A program made the position numbers and the translations under genes. A stretch of 64,000 nt of DNA, from assembly GCA_963383645.1 (NCBI GenBank), contig OY726560.1, positions 154,348,488 to 154,412,487 of the forward strand. The letters are read 5' to 3'. Positions 23,700 through 35,298 of this stretch are shown in pieces (the stretch's first letter is position 1; each line of letters opens with the position of its first letter). This stretch comes from Muscardinus avellanarius (taxonomy: Eukaryota; Chordata; Mammalia; Rodentia; Gliridae). The notes beneath the pieces are model-generated. The model was not told the DNA's origin. It saw nothing but the letters and a program-made list of their open reading frames with translations, and did not search any database.

Positions 23700-24740
23700 T
23701 GTTTCATTAAGTACTTTCAGCTACTCCAGCTTCTCACCCAGGTATTTAAGCCTCTGAATAGATGCATGGCTTTAATAATTAATTGTCATCTAACTACCTG
23801 AATCAGAAGAGAAAACAGTGAGCTCCAGAGAGGGCGAGTCCTTTGACCCATGAACTTTGATCTCGGCCCCAAAGGTCAGCCATCAGCCCCTCATCCCACA
23901 GCCTGCAAGATGCTTAATTACCCAATTAACGCATCTTTTTATAGCCAGTGGTTAAGGGGCTGTGTGGAAAGAGGGCAGGACGCCAGGGCCACAGCCTTCG
24001 GTTATGGCCCCGTGGTTCTACCGCACGAATTAAATATCTGTCTCTTCTAAAAGTCAGTGCGTGATTTATTGGAAAATTGGTGGAAACATCCCTTGGGGGG
24101 GTTGTGCTCCAAATCTGGTTTAAAAGAGTGGCTGCTGGCTATGACTTTTTGATTTCCTCTATCCTATTGAATGTCATTAGCCCCTTTCATGTAGAATAAA
24201 TGTTTGAATCCACCTCATGAAGGGCTTATTTATTCATTTCGTTCCTTTCACTGCATACTATCATTATTTCTCTGTTGATTCTCTTCTCTGGGAGAATAGA
24301 AGCTAAACCCTTCCCTTCCAGGCACATATTTGGGATTCAGACATCGTGGAAGCCCGCACATGCTCTCCCGCGGCCCCCTCGCTCAGAAGCCGTAGGTCTG
24401 TCCTGGTAAATTATGTGTGGCTCCAGGATGAGGAGGACTCGGTGTTATTTTATTTGTGAATGTTGCTATTTATTTGGGGAAGTGGCCCTTCCCAAAAGGA
24501 GCACCGCATCTGAGCAGCCTGCAAGAAGAAAATGACTGTCACCATTTTCAATAAGCCGGAGGCCTGTGCTTCAGCAAATCAGATCCATATTAAAACATGC
24601 TGTCTAACTGTGAGATATGGATATGGGCTGGATTTTAACTTCCCCTCGGCCACCAGCCCTCCCCTGACCTTTAATTATTGAGGAGAAGGAAGCCAGGGAC
24701 TCCATTCACGTAGGTTATTGTAGGTACAGGGAATTAGGAC
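23700..24740. promoter_or_regulatory. Candidate conserved non-coding block
   Basis: Repeat-free block of about 1 kb with many homeodomain-type words (TAATAATTAATTG near 23773, CTTAATTACCCAATTAACGC near 23912) and a nuclear-receptor/TCF-like cluster at 23841-23880. It has no credible open frame. It looks like enhancer DNA, but conservation could not be tested. Confidence 0.4.
23841..23880. promoter_or_regulatory. Cluster of nuclear-receptor and TCF/LEF-like motifs
   Basis: CTTTGACCC (23841-23849), ACTTTGATCT (about 23854-23863, close to the TCF/LEF consensus AGATCAAAG on the other strand) and CCAAAGGTCA (23869-23878, matching an HNF4/DR1-type half) lie within 40 bp. TGAACTTTGA and CCAAAGGTCA are near-inverted copies. 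The motif identities come from general knowledge; function is inferred. Confidence 0.3.
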
Positions 24741-25137
24741 CACTTAAGAGAGCGCAGCAATGAAGGTTTGCAGGACATGGGAGGGATCGCTTAGTAAGGC
24801 AGTGAGGTTTCCACCCTTGGGGTCATCAAGCTGATTGTGCTCAGAGGAGATGGAACGGATCAGGACTTCGAGTTATAGAAGGGAATTGAGATCAGCTGAA
24901 GAGAAGGTTCTGCCTACCTCTGTGCACCTAAGAACCTGTGACCCAGATAATGCGCAGGCGTCAAGTCCAAAACTGTCTGCACACAAAGCACATTATTCTT
25001 CCAAAGTGCGGGCAAGCCCGGAAGGTCTTCGAGGCCTCTCTCCTGACCTGGGCTGCGGCTCCTGACGCTCCAGTCACAGTCTCCTTCAATTCACCACCTT
25101 CCAGGGCTTACAAGCTGCCTTCAAATCCTCCTTTCTA

Positions 25138-25320
25138 GCCCGGCACAGCGGCAAACGCCTGTAATTCCAGTACTGAGACGGAGAATTGTAAGTTTGAGGC
25201 CAGCCTCAGCAGTTTAGCAAGACACTCTTTAAAAAAAAAGGGGGGGGGTGTGGGGGAACAGGAACTGGGGATATAGCTCAGTGGTAGAACACTTCTACAG
25301 TCAAACCCTAGTAAGTGTTG
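25138..25320 (+). repeat. Sciurid dimeric SINE (7SL-like + ID-like)
   Basis: Full order on the + strand: GCCCGGCACAGCGGC, GCCTGTAATTCCAGTACTGA, GAGGCCAGCCTCAGCAG, an A-run followed by a G-run, then the ID half GGGATATAGCTCAGTGGTAG with a degraded B box. The tail has become a CACACCCA repeat. Confidence 0.93.
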
Positions 25321-25366
25321 CCACCCACACACCCACACACCCACACACCCACACACCCACACACAC
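25321..25366. repeat. (CACACCCA)n microsatellite at the SINE tail
   Basis: About five perfect 8-bp units directly follow the SINE, occupying the place of its A-rich tail. Confidence 0.95.
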
Positions 25367-25590
25367 TGAGCTTCCAGCTAGTTCTGCATCTCCCCAAAGA
25401 CCATTCCTGACTCTCTCACCACGAGAGGGCCTCCACCCTCTAACTATTTTTGTTGCTCTCATTGTTTGACTCATCATTATTGCTTACCAAATTTGGGGGC
25501 TGCTTTCTCCCCCTAAAATATAAGCTCCTCCAGGGCGGGGCACCCGTGCCTTACTCATGGTGTGCAGCAGGCACTGCCATTGCCGACTTC
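25367..25590 (+). repeat. L2 LINE 3'-end fragment, probable
   Basis: The order CATTCCTGACTCTCTCACCA, TATAAGCTCCTCCAGGGCGG and GGCACCCGTGCCTTACTCA resembles the L2 3' end (CCTTCCCTGACC ... TGTAAGCTCCATGAGGGCAG). It is heavily diverged. Confidence 0.55.
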
Positions 25591-26347
25591 TACTGCATGG
25601 GCTTCAACCTGCAGAGTTTCGGACATCGAGTTTTCCCTCCTGGACTGTTTTCTACATTTCCCAGAGCACTGAAGCTGCTGAGCACATGCTCTCTGGACAA
25701 GCCAGACATCACCACCATAATGAAAATATGTTGGTCACAGTAGAGCGGTAGGTATAGACACGATGGCTGTGGCCGTCACCACCCCATCCTGGGGGAGGAA
25801 TACTCTGAGGCAGAGGACTCTTCAGCTCACCAACAGTGCCCTCCGGTAGCGTCTGCCCAGGCTGCTCTGCTTCTTAGCATGGGCAGTGTGCTCAGCCCAC
25901 CCTTGGGCAGCCCAGAGGCCGAGGATTTGACCTTCACCATCCCAATCTTCAACTAATAAAAGCTGGATTCAGCGGGTAGCTCCCGGCCTTTCTCCTGGAA
26001 GACGTGCACTCCCTTAGGGGATTCCAGCGAGGCTTGAACTCGTGCGTCCTAAGACCCTCTCCCAAAGCATCTCCAACCGCCATCTCAGTTCAGTCTCTGG
26101 GAACCCAGACGAAGGCATATGGTGACGTACAATATGAGAATATTGTAAAAGCACCATCTATTTTTCATCTGTTATCTGCTGTGATCTGAAAGCTTGTGAC
26201 TCCCCATCCCCACCCCTTGAGACCCTCCTTCAATGTAATAATATTGAGAAGTGAGACTTTTGGGCATGACTAGGTCATAAAAGTGGAGACTTTGTGGATA
26301 AAAGAGGTCTGTGGGAGATGGTTGAGCTACATCTCCTCCCCTTTTTA

Positions 26348-26405
26348 TCATCCATCCATCCATCCATCCATCCATCCATCCATCCATCCATCTCTCCATC
26401 TATCC
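26348..26405. repeat. (CATC)n microsatellite
   Basis: Ten or more perfect CATC units, ending in CATCTCTCCATCTATCC and followed immediately by a minus-strand SINE piece. Peptides of the form (Trp-Met-Asp-Gly)n in the open frames come from this repeat. Confidence 0.97.
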
Positions 26406-26505
26406 AAAGTCTCACTGAATTACCCAGGCTAGCCTTGAGCTTGTGTTCCTCCTGCCTCAGCCTTCCCGAGTCACAGGGATTATAGGTATGCACCACTGAG
26501 CATCC
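26406..26505 (-). repeat. SINE fragment, 7SL-like half
   Basis: AAAGTCTCACTGAATTACCC, GTTCCTCCTGCCTCAGCC and GGGATTATAGGTATGCACCA are the reverse complement of the B1-like half. Confidence 0.85.
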
Positions 26506-27139
26506 ATGATTAAGACCATTACAACTTGTACAGGTGGGACGTTTCCTGCAACGTTTAAAAAATATATAATGAAGGCCTCGTGGCATAAAATAAAACTTGG
26601 GCCAGTTTCGTAACAAGCTGAGGAGGACAGGTGAGGAGGGTCTGTCTACGGGGATCTGAGTGCTCACCGGGTGCTTTGGTAAAGTGACTGCTATTTAGTC
26701 AGGCAGCCAGGCGGTCAGGAACATCAAGGCTTGCTGCCAGCCAAGGAAGCAGTATGTGGGCGATGCAGAACTGGGGCCGACTCCCAGGTTTTGGGTGTGG
26801 GCCTGTTCAGTAGATGCCAGGCTATGCAATAAGGAGAAAAACGGAGCAGGGCAGGGAGGTATAAGATGAGAGGCTCAATTCTGCATGGCTCTGCGGTATC
26901 TGTGAATTATCAGATGGAATGGTCAGCGGCAGTTAGGAACTGCTCAGGACAGTTAGGTCGATGGAGAACTGTCAAAGGCACATTATTGTTGCTTAATTAA
27001 AATAAAAGATTTACAAACCAGGCTGACAGCCTTCCGAGGGCACCAGGCAGCAGGTCGGGGTCTCTGAGCTCAGTTGCTGAAGGTTTTGTCCCTGGGTCAC
27101 AGTGGACAGAGTGCCATCCCAGCTCGCTCGGCCGAATGC

Positions 27140-27860
27140 CAGGCAGAGAGGGCAGTACCCCGGCCTCCTTTGGCTTTCCTGGGTTTTGTTGGGCTCTGGT
27201 CACCATGTTAATGCTATTTAAATCTAGGGTTTTGAATTGAATGTTATTAAATGCCTTCTCAACCACATGATATGTGGGATGGACCATAGTGAAGGGGGAT
27301 TAGCAGATAAATTGCTATTGTGTTCTGACATTATCACCGCGTTTGCTGAGGACAGTAATTATGTAGCTTACAGTGTTTGGAAATATTGCCTAAATCTTCC
27401 CCCACGTGTTGTTTGTGATGGAAACAATCAGACAAAAGGTCCTTTTGGTGAGCGGCTTGGGATTCAGATAGCTGATGAATGGGCTTTCTCCCAGACCCAG
27501 AGCATTTGTTAGAAGTAAATTATATGTCATTTCAAATCCAAAAGGTCTGCCTCCCATGTTTATTGGGATAAATTAAATCTTCTAAGGAGGGTAAACAGAA
27601 GGCCCCGTTAATTATTTGCTTCTGTGTAATTCAAGCTGAAAGGGTGCTGCCAAGAGGAGGGCCGGGCAGCAGCCCCCGCACTGTGCCCACAGAGAAGGCA
27701 CAAAAGGGAAGTTTAATTTCATCCTGATCAACTCCCATCATATCAAGTCCGGATGGGCAGCCCTGCTCTTCAAGGCTCTTTTTAAATGCTGCTTTTGAGT
27801 TGCAAATTCCAACCCAAATCATCTTGATTTGCTATTGAGAATTAACTTTTATTATTTCAA
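27140..27860. promoter_or_regulatory. Candidate conserved non-coding block
   Basis: Repeat-free and AT-leaning, rich in homeodomain-type and SOX/forkhead-like words (AAATTAAATC near 27570, CCGTTAATTATTTGC near 27605, AACAATCAGAC near 27423). It has no useful open frame. The judgement rests on texture only. Confidence 0.35.
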
Positions 27861-28042
27861 GGGGCTTTTTTTTTTCCAAAGGGGAGGCTGCTTCTCTGAT
27901 CAGACAGGCTTCCTGTTCTCAGGAGACCAGAGTGGGATCTCCTCCAGCTTCACCTTGGCTCAGAGTTAGAAGAAGCCTTCTTTATCCACATGGATAGGAA
28001 TCCAGAACTCATCCCTCCATCTACACATGTATCTGCCCAGCC

Positions 28043-28325
28043 TCCCATCATCCATCTATCCTCCCATCCATCCATCCATCCATCCATCCACCCACCCACC
28101 CACTCATCACCCATATATGCTCTCACTCATTACCCATCCACATATCCATCTGTCTATCCACCCTCTCACGCACTCATGCATGCATCCATTCATATATACA
28201 TCCATTCGCCCATACATCTGTCTGCCCACTTTGTCCCAAAGCCATCCATCCATCCATCCATCCATCCATCCATCCATCCATCCATCCATCATCTTTACCC
28301 ATCTGTCCACCCATCTACTCACCAT
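28043..28325. repeat. (CATC)n / (CACC)n microsatellite block
   Basis: About 280 bp of CCAT-based repeats, with perfect runs at the two ends (28063-28088 and 28241-28290) and a degenerate centre with CATATCC and CTATCC variants. The Ser/His/Pro-rich open frames are artefacts. Confidence 0.95.
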
Positions 28326-28399
28326 CCACAAATACTTACTGAGCGTCTCTACTGAGTGCTGGTTTCACAAATGCCACCACTATCTGCTGATAAGACGAA

Positions 28400-30379
28400 G
28401 CTGAGTGTGTGGTTAAGTGTGAAAAAGAAGAAAGCTACCTCTGCAGAGTTTTGGCAGCAACTCGAAGAGAAGACAAGGTTGGACTTCTAGAGAACTGAGT
28501 GTGCCGAGGAGAGGGTATCTAGTGTGGGAGGCATTTGAAGGCTGTATTAGGGTTAGATAAGAATCATGACACAACGATTCAGGACTGGTGGAAAGAAGGA
28601 GGTGAGGATTTGATGTATCTCAGGGCATCAGTTGTTGATGTTTCCTGGTGGAAGAGTAGATGTGATTTTTGAGAAATTCCTCTAGTGAGCAACCAAGCAA
28701 TTGCCTGGACAAGAGGCTCCCAGAAAAACCTAGACATGCCAGTGAGGATGGCGCACCGCACAGTCCTGTTCTTGTGCATATATGTGGTGCTGGGTTCTCT
28801 GCCCAGGCCGAGTGTGGGGTGGGTGGCCGGGGTAGCAGGTCTGCTTCCGTTTTACCAACAGAACCATGGCCCTGTGTGTCCAAGGGGGAGAGGTCGGAGT
28901 TAGTTAAATTACAGTAGAGCTAAATGCCTAGGAGAGTGTGACAGGGCAGGGCATTGGATCTCCTCCCTGGAGGACGTGGCCCTTAAACAGACATCTCCAG
29001 CTCACTAGGCATGAAGTAGAGATGGCATAAAATAGGCAGGAAGAGAGTGTGCCCACGTGAGACCCGGAGGAAGTTTCTGGGTCCTGGAGCTCCGCTAAAG
29101 TCCAGCGCCTCTGCCTGTCTTTGTGCCTCTCCCCTATATCCCTGCCAACACCCGATGGCAGTCCCTGATGGCGAGGTGCAGAGCAAAATAGTGCCTACAA
29201 ACTTCTTTTTACCAGACCTGGAGGAGCAGGATGGAGGTTGGGGAAGAGGGATGAGGCTGTGGGCCCAGCGCTCACATCCCTAGCACCAGGGCTGGGACAG
29301 TGTCCTGCCTTGATGGCAGCCTGGCGCCTGCCTCAGGATGTCATCTGCTGTGTGAGGAGCCGGAGCGGGTGTCTGGGCTCAGGTTTCACTGGCTGAACTG
29401 TGATAACATCTGGCTTTTGGGGTCCTGGGCCAGTGACCTCTTAGGCTCCCTGGTGCCTGGCAGTCTGCAGGGAGAGTCTCCTCCCCTCCTAAGATGACAA
29501 GCATCCTCTGCTGATCTTCAGGGATGCAGTTAGCCCAGCTTCCTGACCCTCCTGGGCCACCTCTGCCTCCTCCAGAGTCCTGCAGCGTCCTGCCCTGCGG
29601 CTCTGCCTGGCTCAGCTTTGAAGAGAAATTCCATCCAGCATCGCCAATCTGTGCCCCTCAGCCTGGGCAAGCCTGCAACGACAGACCTACGAAATCCCAA
29701 ATGTTGCTATTTCAGCTTCTGTGATCCATTCTAACCATTGCTGGTCAGAGCCTTAGATATTTACTGGGACCTATTAATATACGCACCACCCATGAGCTGT
29801 TCCATCCTGGGCGCGATGACGGCTCCATTTAGAGGCAGAAGAGTTCGGCCCATTCCCATGGATCTGTCCAAGAGGTGGGAACATCATGACTCCTCCTGGC
29901 CAGACTGAGGGGTCTTTGAAGTGGGCTTAGAATCACCTGTGCAGGCCAGGAGTGGAATCTGGGCCCTGCCTCTGACTCCCAGGGCCCCTGAGAAGGTCAC
30001 ATCCCTTCTGGATTCATCATGAGAAACCTCTACTGCGAACCACAGTGTCACTAGGACCATCTGGAGTCCGGAGCCAATTGCTCCTGTTTACAACCCGTGT
30101 CGGGCTGGGCGCAGGTCAGATGGAGCAGGTGCCTGTCTTTTGCTGAGTGGGTCCCCTGCCTCCGTTCCCACATCCTCTCCCTCCTCACCCATCCTCTGCC
30201 CTCTGCCCAAAGCCCTGCTGGCTGCTTCTCTGTCACCTCCATCGCTCTGCTTGCTGGTCCTGGCTCTCACGCGGTATGCCCACCCTTTCTGGTCCTTCTC
30301 CTTTCTTTGTCGGCTACCCCAGGGATGGCTTCTCCGCCTGGCCCTTGGGGATGCTCTTTGACCTCTTCTCCTCTCCTTT

Positions 30380-30417
<38 letters not shown>

Positions 30418-31630
30418 ATTTTTGGTGTTTTGAGAATATCAGTGATTCTCAAATTGTGGCCTCCAGATCAGTAGCATCAGCATAGCATAGAGACTTGTTG
30501 GAGCTACAGATTAGGGGCGATCCTCAGACCCCTGCCCCCAAAAAGAGACTCTGGAGCCAGGCCCACGCTCTGTTGGCGCCTCTGCAAGCTGCTAGTATGT
30601 CCTCCCCAGCCTCCTGGCGGAGGCTGTAGCTTCCCTACCTTTTCCTAAGTGAGCGAGTCCCAAGTCTCTCTGGCCTGGACTTCACCCTTTGTTCAGTGAT
30701 TCTGCAAACACCTGGTGCTTCTCAGGATGACGAAGGAAACCCGTGGAAAGAGCTGGACGTGGCCTCGGGGCAGGCCAGTCGGCACAGCTTCTCTCTCTAG
30801 TGATGAGTGTCCCCAGCCTCGAGAGGATGAAGTGGCGGGATGGTGCCCACGGCTCCTAAGCCACAGGGGCCTTTCCTTTGAGCAGGTAGGCGCCATCTCC
30901 AAAGAACCCGCAAGTGTGGGAGGGGTGGGTGCTCATTTCTAGGGTGTGAGAATACAAGCAAGACTTCGGGAAAAGACTCAGGAGCTCAGCGCTGCTCTTG
31001 GGATTTAGAAAGGACAGGGCGTTCATCGATTTCCATGATGTGTTCCTGAACTAAGACTCCAACTAGATACTAATTAGTCCCATTTTACGAGCTGGTTAAA
31101 AATCCCAGCTGCCCCACACTCTGGACTGACTCCTGGTCCATCAGGCCTGCTGCAAAGGCAGAAGCCATTGGGAGGCAAAGCTTGCCCAGGCCTCCCTGGG
31201 AAAGCCGCCTGCCGGGCCAGCCTGAGCTGTTGTCCATGGGATTAGGCACGGGTCAGAGCCGGGGTCACAGGACAGAGATCAAACGTCGGCCCTTGGGGCC
31301 GGCGCAGGGCTCACGACACAAATGATTTTTTTTTTCCTTAAATGGCTCATCTTCCAGTCTGAACCCTGAATTCAGGCAAGGACTGGCCAGGATGCAAGCT
31401 GGGACGCTGGCTCTGGACGACTAAGTGGACAGTCCTCTCTGCTGCCCTGAGATCTGCTGTCCCCTGGCTCAGGGAAGGCGGCCCCCATGGGCCACAGGAG
31501 TCCAGAGTCTCCAAAAGAAAGGCCCTTTGGGAAGGCTCGGTGCTGCCCTCGCTAATGGTCACTGAGGTCCCCTCTGTGCCGGGGGCTGGGGGCTGAGTCT
31601 CCTGCCCTTTCTTCTTGGTTCCTCCTGCAT
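28400..31630. other. Unique sequence without a recognisable gene
   Basis: GC-richer mixed DNA with a (TTG)n run at 30380-30418. No domain-bearing open frame was found. Frames up to 128 codons (31347-31733, minus) overlap a recognisable L1 fragment. Confidence 0.5.
30380..30418. repeat. (TTG)n microsatellite
   Basis: About 13 perfect TTG/GTT trinucleotides on the + strand. They give poly-Val, poly-Cys or poly-Thr in translation. Confidence 0.97.
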
Positions 31631-31632
31631 CA

Positions 31633-32080
31633 GTGTAAGTTGTACTGAAATTCACATAATACAGAGCTGGCCAGTTTAAAGTGAACAACCTGGTGGCCTT
31701 TACTACATCAGAGGGTTGTGCAACCACCTGCATCTAGTTCCCAAACTGAGGTATTCTCCCACCCCCAAATAAAACCCTGTGCCCAGGATGCACCCTCCCA
31801 CTGGGGATGAAGCTTATATTTTATAGTTGCTTTCTATTTCCTAAATAAATTTGCTTGTTCTGAGCATGTCATGTGAACAGAGCCACACAATACATGTCCT
31901 TTTGTCTCTGTTTCACTTACCATGGTGTTGTTAAGGTTTATCTATGTTGTAGCATGTGCCAGAACACCATTCCTTTTTCTGACTGTATACTGTTCTATTT
32001 ATGGATGAACCACAGTTCCATTATCTATTTATCTGTCAAAAAATACTTGGGTTATTTCCACCTTGGGAAATTCTATTTAT
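31633..32080 (-). repeat. Old L1 LINE fragment
   Basis: The + strand reads AAATTCACATAATACAGAGC, CAGAGGGTTGTGCAACCACC, TGTTGTAGCATGTGCCAGAA and ATACTTGGGTTATTTCCACC. These are diverged versions of well-known reverse-complement L1 3'-region phrases, so the element points to the minus strand. Confidence 0.8.
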
Positions 32081-32109
32081 TTGTGTGTGTGTGTGTGTGT
32101 GTGTGTGTG
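32081..32109. repeat. (TG)n microsatellite at the SINE tail
   Basis: About 14 TG units directly precede the minus-strand SINE, where its A-rich tail should lie. Confidence 0.97.
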
Positions 32110-32282
32110 GTACTGGGGATTGAACCCAGGGCATTCTACCTCTGAGCTACACCCCTAACCCTATTTTCTATTCTTTATTTTGAAACAGGGTCTCACTAAG
32201 TCGCTGAGGCTGGCCACAAACCTGTGATCCTATCTCAGCTTCCCAAGTACTGGGATTACAACGTGCGCCACCACACCTAGCA
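32110..32282 (-). repeat. Sciurid dimeric SINE
   Basis: + strand landmarks: TACTGGGGATTGAACCCAGG, TCTACCTCTGAGCTACACCC, TATTTTGAAACAGGGTCTCAC, TGGGATTACAACGTGCGCCA. Both halves are present in reverse complement. Confidence 0.95.
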
Positions 32283-32297
32283 GGAAATACAATTTTT

Positions 32298-32395
32298 ATG
32301 GCCATTTCACAGATAAAAATAATTTAGAGCCTGATATTATTTCCCAAGGTCACCCAGATGGTAAGGGATCGAACTGGGGATGAAAGCCAGGTTTT
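32298..32395 (-). repeat. MIR SINE fragment
   Basis: The + strand has CCATTTCACAGATAAAAATA, CCCAAGGTCACCCAGATGGT and GATCGAACTGGGGATGAAAG, a diverged reverse complement of the MIR core. Confidence 0.65.
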
Positions 32396-32409
32396 AAAAT
32401 CTTCACTCC

Positions 32410-32627
32410 TAGCTGGGCATGGTGGCTCACGCTTGTAAATCCCCACGCTTGGGAAGCTGAGACAGGAGGATCTCACAGGTTCGAAGCCAGCCTCAGCTAC
32501 TTAGTGAGGCTTTCGGCAACTTAGTGAGACCCTGTTTCCAAATAAAATATAAAATAGGTCTGGGAGTGTAGCCCGGAGGTAGAAAGCCTCTGGGTTCCAT
32601 CCCCAGTACCATAAAAAAAGAAAAAAT
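32410..32627 (+). repeat. Sciurid dimeric SINE, full length
   Basis: AGCTGGGCATGGTGGCTCAC, GAAGCCAGCCTCAGCTACTT, GTTTCCAAATAAAATATAAA, GTCTGGGAGTGTAGCCCGGA and GGGTTCCATCCCCAGTACC occur in order, followed by a short A-rich tail. Confidence 0.95.
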
Positions 32628-32865
32628 CTCCACTCCTACCTCCAAATGGAGGATTCTTGTTTTATGGCACTTCCGTCCTATGAATCTTTGAGGAAGGGGT
32701 TTCTTGGCTGTTCTGTGTTTTGAATATAATTTTTCAATCAAAGAAAAATGAGAATTCTTAAAGAAGGCTCATCTCTAATGCAACATTACCTCACTGTAAT
32801 GTCATTATTGTCATCTTTGTGGTCACTGTCCTCCTCCTCCCCCTCCCCCCCTTTTCCTCCTCCAT

Positions 32866-33080
32866 CAGCTGGTCATGGTAGCATGTACCTATAATTCCAG
32901 AAACTCAGGAGGCCGAGACAGAAGGATTACAAATTCGAGGCCAGTCTGGGCAACTTAGGGAGACCCTGTGTCAAAATGAAAAATTTGAAAAGGGCTGAGG
33001 ATGTAGCTCAATGATAGAGAACTGGCCTAGCACGTGTGAGGATCTTGGTCCAATCCCCAGTCCTGTAAAGAAAACAAAAC
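32866..33080 (+). repeat. Sciurid dimeric SINE, more diverged copy
   Basis: GGTCATGGTAGCATGTACCT, GAGGCCAGTCTGGGCAACTT, AGGGCTGAGGATGTAGCTCA and AATCCCCAGTCCTGTAAAGA occur in order. It is preceded by a CTCC-rich tract at 32829-32863. Confidence 0.93.
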
Positions 33081-33475
33081 CATCCTTACGGTGGTGTAAG
33101 TTACATGCAATAAAAGCCACCAATTCTAAGCATACAATTTGATGAATTCTGACATGTTTGCAGCTCCGCAATCACCTCCACAATCAAGATGTACAATATT
33201 TCCCTCATCACCTTACAAAGCCCCCACACACACCTTTTGATGGCAGGCTTCTACCCAGGCCTTGCTTCTCTTGTGAGCCACCGTGCCCTGGCATTCACCC
33301 AGGTGTTGGCTATCAGTATTTATTCTTTTATTGGTATTCCCTGCTTTGAGCATGCCACAGTTTGCTTACCTGTTCCTCAGTCGGTGGACATTTATGTCCT
33401 TTCCCATTTGGGGCCATCATGAATAAAGCAACTGTAAACATTGGTGCGCTCACTTTGTCTGGACCAAGAGAGGGA
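33081..33475 (-). repeat. Old L1 LINE fragment
   Basis: The + strand reads CATACAATTTGATGAATTCT, GACATTTATGTCCTTTCCC and CATCATGAATAAAGCAACTG, reverse-complement L1 3'-region phrases. It covers part of the same region as the 31633-32080 fragment, so the two are separate insertions. Confidence 0.75.
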
Positions 33476-33479
33476 CGGC

Positions 33480-35298
33480 CGGGTCGTGTGGCACGTGTGT
33501 GGCCATGCTTCCTCTCACTCTGTGGGAGCCAGAGGGGTCAGGGCCATGGGCACCGAGGCGAGGGCCTCGGGCCCGTGGTTCCTGGGCTGGGGAGGCCTGG
33601 GCGTTGCCTGTGGTTTCAGATTCAACTTGTCCCCACCTGTGGTTATTTCCTGGTGCTCTAAGTGGGAGCGCTCAGGCTCTCCTAATGAAACCGGCAGTCT
33701 GGAACTGGGAATGAAGCTTGTATTTAAAAACTTTCCTCTAGATAGCTTGGGTCGACGACTCAGAACCGGTCACCTTTGCTGTGCAGTATCTCTTTCCAGG
33801 AGGCTTCTTCCCGAGGGCCCTCGGGTCCCTCTGGTGGCAAATGGCCTCGTTATCTTTTCTTGGATGCTGGGGGCTCCTGCCAGTGAGAGGATCTGGGTGC
33901 GGAACTGGGGGCCTCTCACTGCCTGGTCGGAGGGCGGTCAAGTTCTTCTTAGTGAAATGGCCTCTGTTACCTGCTGCTAGGATTTTACTAGCTTTGCCTC
34001 TGTGGTTTGGGATGGAAAAGAGAACTAAGCTAGGGAAATGTCCAGGCAAATGTCTGTGTGTTTGGAAACAGAGCTGTTCTCAGCCAGGCCTTTTCTAGTG
34101 GAGTCATTTGCGTGCCCATCTGATAGCAGGGCCCGGCCTGGCCTGCGATAACACCCATCTGGGACCTTTGAATGGAAAACAAACATTTGCTTCTTTCAGT
34201 TTCTGAAAGTCATTTGCATAAAACCCTGCAGGGTTTTCAAGGCTTTGGGGGTGAGGGGAGAGCGGGAGGTGGGAGAGAGGTTTGCATGATTCCCTGGAAG
34301 CAGAGTGGCTCTGCTTAACCCTTATCACTCGCTTATAATTTGCAAAGATAGCTGTCCAGAGAATTTGGGGTGTGGCCCTGACTCTTGTTTTGGTGCCACT
34401 CCGTAATTTTCACTTGACCTCTTTGGACCATGATGTGAGTGGGCCAGATCTCTGGCTTGGTCATTCTCTCAATTCGTGGGCATGTATTGAGCTTGTATTA
34501 TGCGCCAGACACTTTGCTAGGAAATTAAGAAACAGAGTAGATAAGGCAGAGGGGGCTGCGCTGTGACCCTGCTATATAAAAAGAGAGAGAAACCTGGTGT
34601 TGGTAGATGGGCTGGGGAGAGTGAGCAGCAGGTTGGGCAGGAGCAGGGAGGTAAGGTCCAGGAGCCTTCTGACTGCCCTCCTCAGGGGCTCCTGCTCCAG
34701 GTGATCTGGGGCTGGGAGTCATGTTCAGATAACGACCAGCATTTTTCTGATACTGATAGAGCTCTTCTGTGGATACAAATAAAAAAAAATTCTCTCTCTC
34801 TCTCTCTCATACTATGGATTAAACTCAGGGCCATTTTACCTCAGAGCTACATCCCAGTCCTTTTTTTGTAATTTTGAAACAGGGTTTTATAAGTTGCTAA
34901 GGCAGGCCTCAAGCCTGAACTCCTCCTGTCTCAGCCTCCAGTGTACTGAGATTTCAAGCATGCAGCACCATGCCTGGTGCAAGCAAAAAGTTCTAAATGA
35001 TGTCTCAGTTGAAGGGCTGCCATCTCCTCTCTGCTGCCCCTCCCTCCCTGGATTCCCATCAGATTTTCCAAACCAGTAACCCAAGTGTGTTCTACAAGAG
35101 GCTGAATTTTACCCTGGCTCTTCTTGGTGTCTGTGGGGCTCTTAGACCCAGCTGCTGGGTTTAAGGCATTGAAATTAAGTTCTGATGTCATTGAAAGGAC
35201 ATTAGAAGGAAAATTGAATTTAATTCTCAAAAATATAAGCTCATTAATTTATTTTTTACTTTTCCTGTGCAAAAACTCTAAAAATAAAGCAAGAATTG
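33480..35298. other. Unique sequence with one SINE
   Basis: No gene recognised. The 179-codon frame at 33441-33980 has no domain and starts inside the L1 remnant. The only clear repeats are the (TC)n and SINE at 34790-34979. Confidence 0.5.
34790..34979 (-). repeat. (TC)n plus sciurid dimeric SINE
   Basis: A TC dinucleotide run (34790-34808) precedes the reverse-complement ID half (ATTAAACTCAGGGCCATTTT, CCTCAGAGCTACATCCCAG) and the 7SL-like half (TCCTCCTGTCTCAGCCTCCA ... TGCAGCACCATGCCTGG). Confidence 0.92.

Noticed and set aside
25260..25310. tRNA-like A and B boxes (also in other SINE copies)
   Set aside because: These belong to the ID-like half of the SINE. No tRNA cloverleaf with proper acceptor stem is evident, so no tRNA gene is called.
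27990..28404. Ser/His/Pro and Trp-Met-Asp-Gly repeat peptides
   Set aside because: Translation of the CATC microsatellite.
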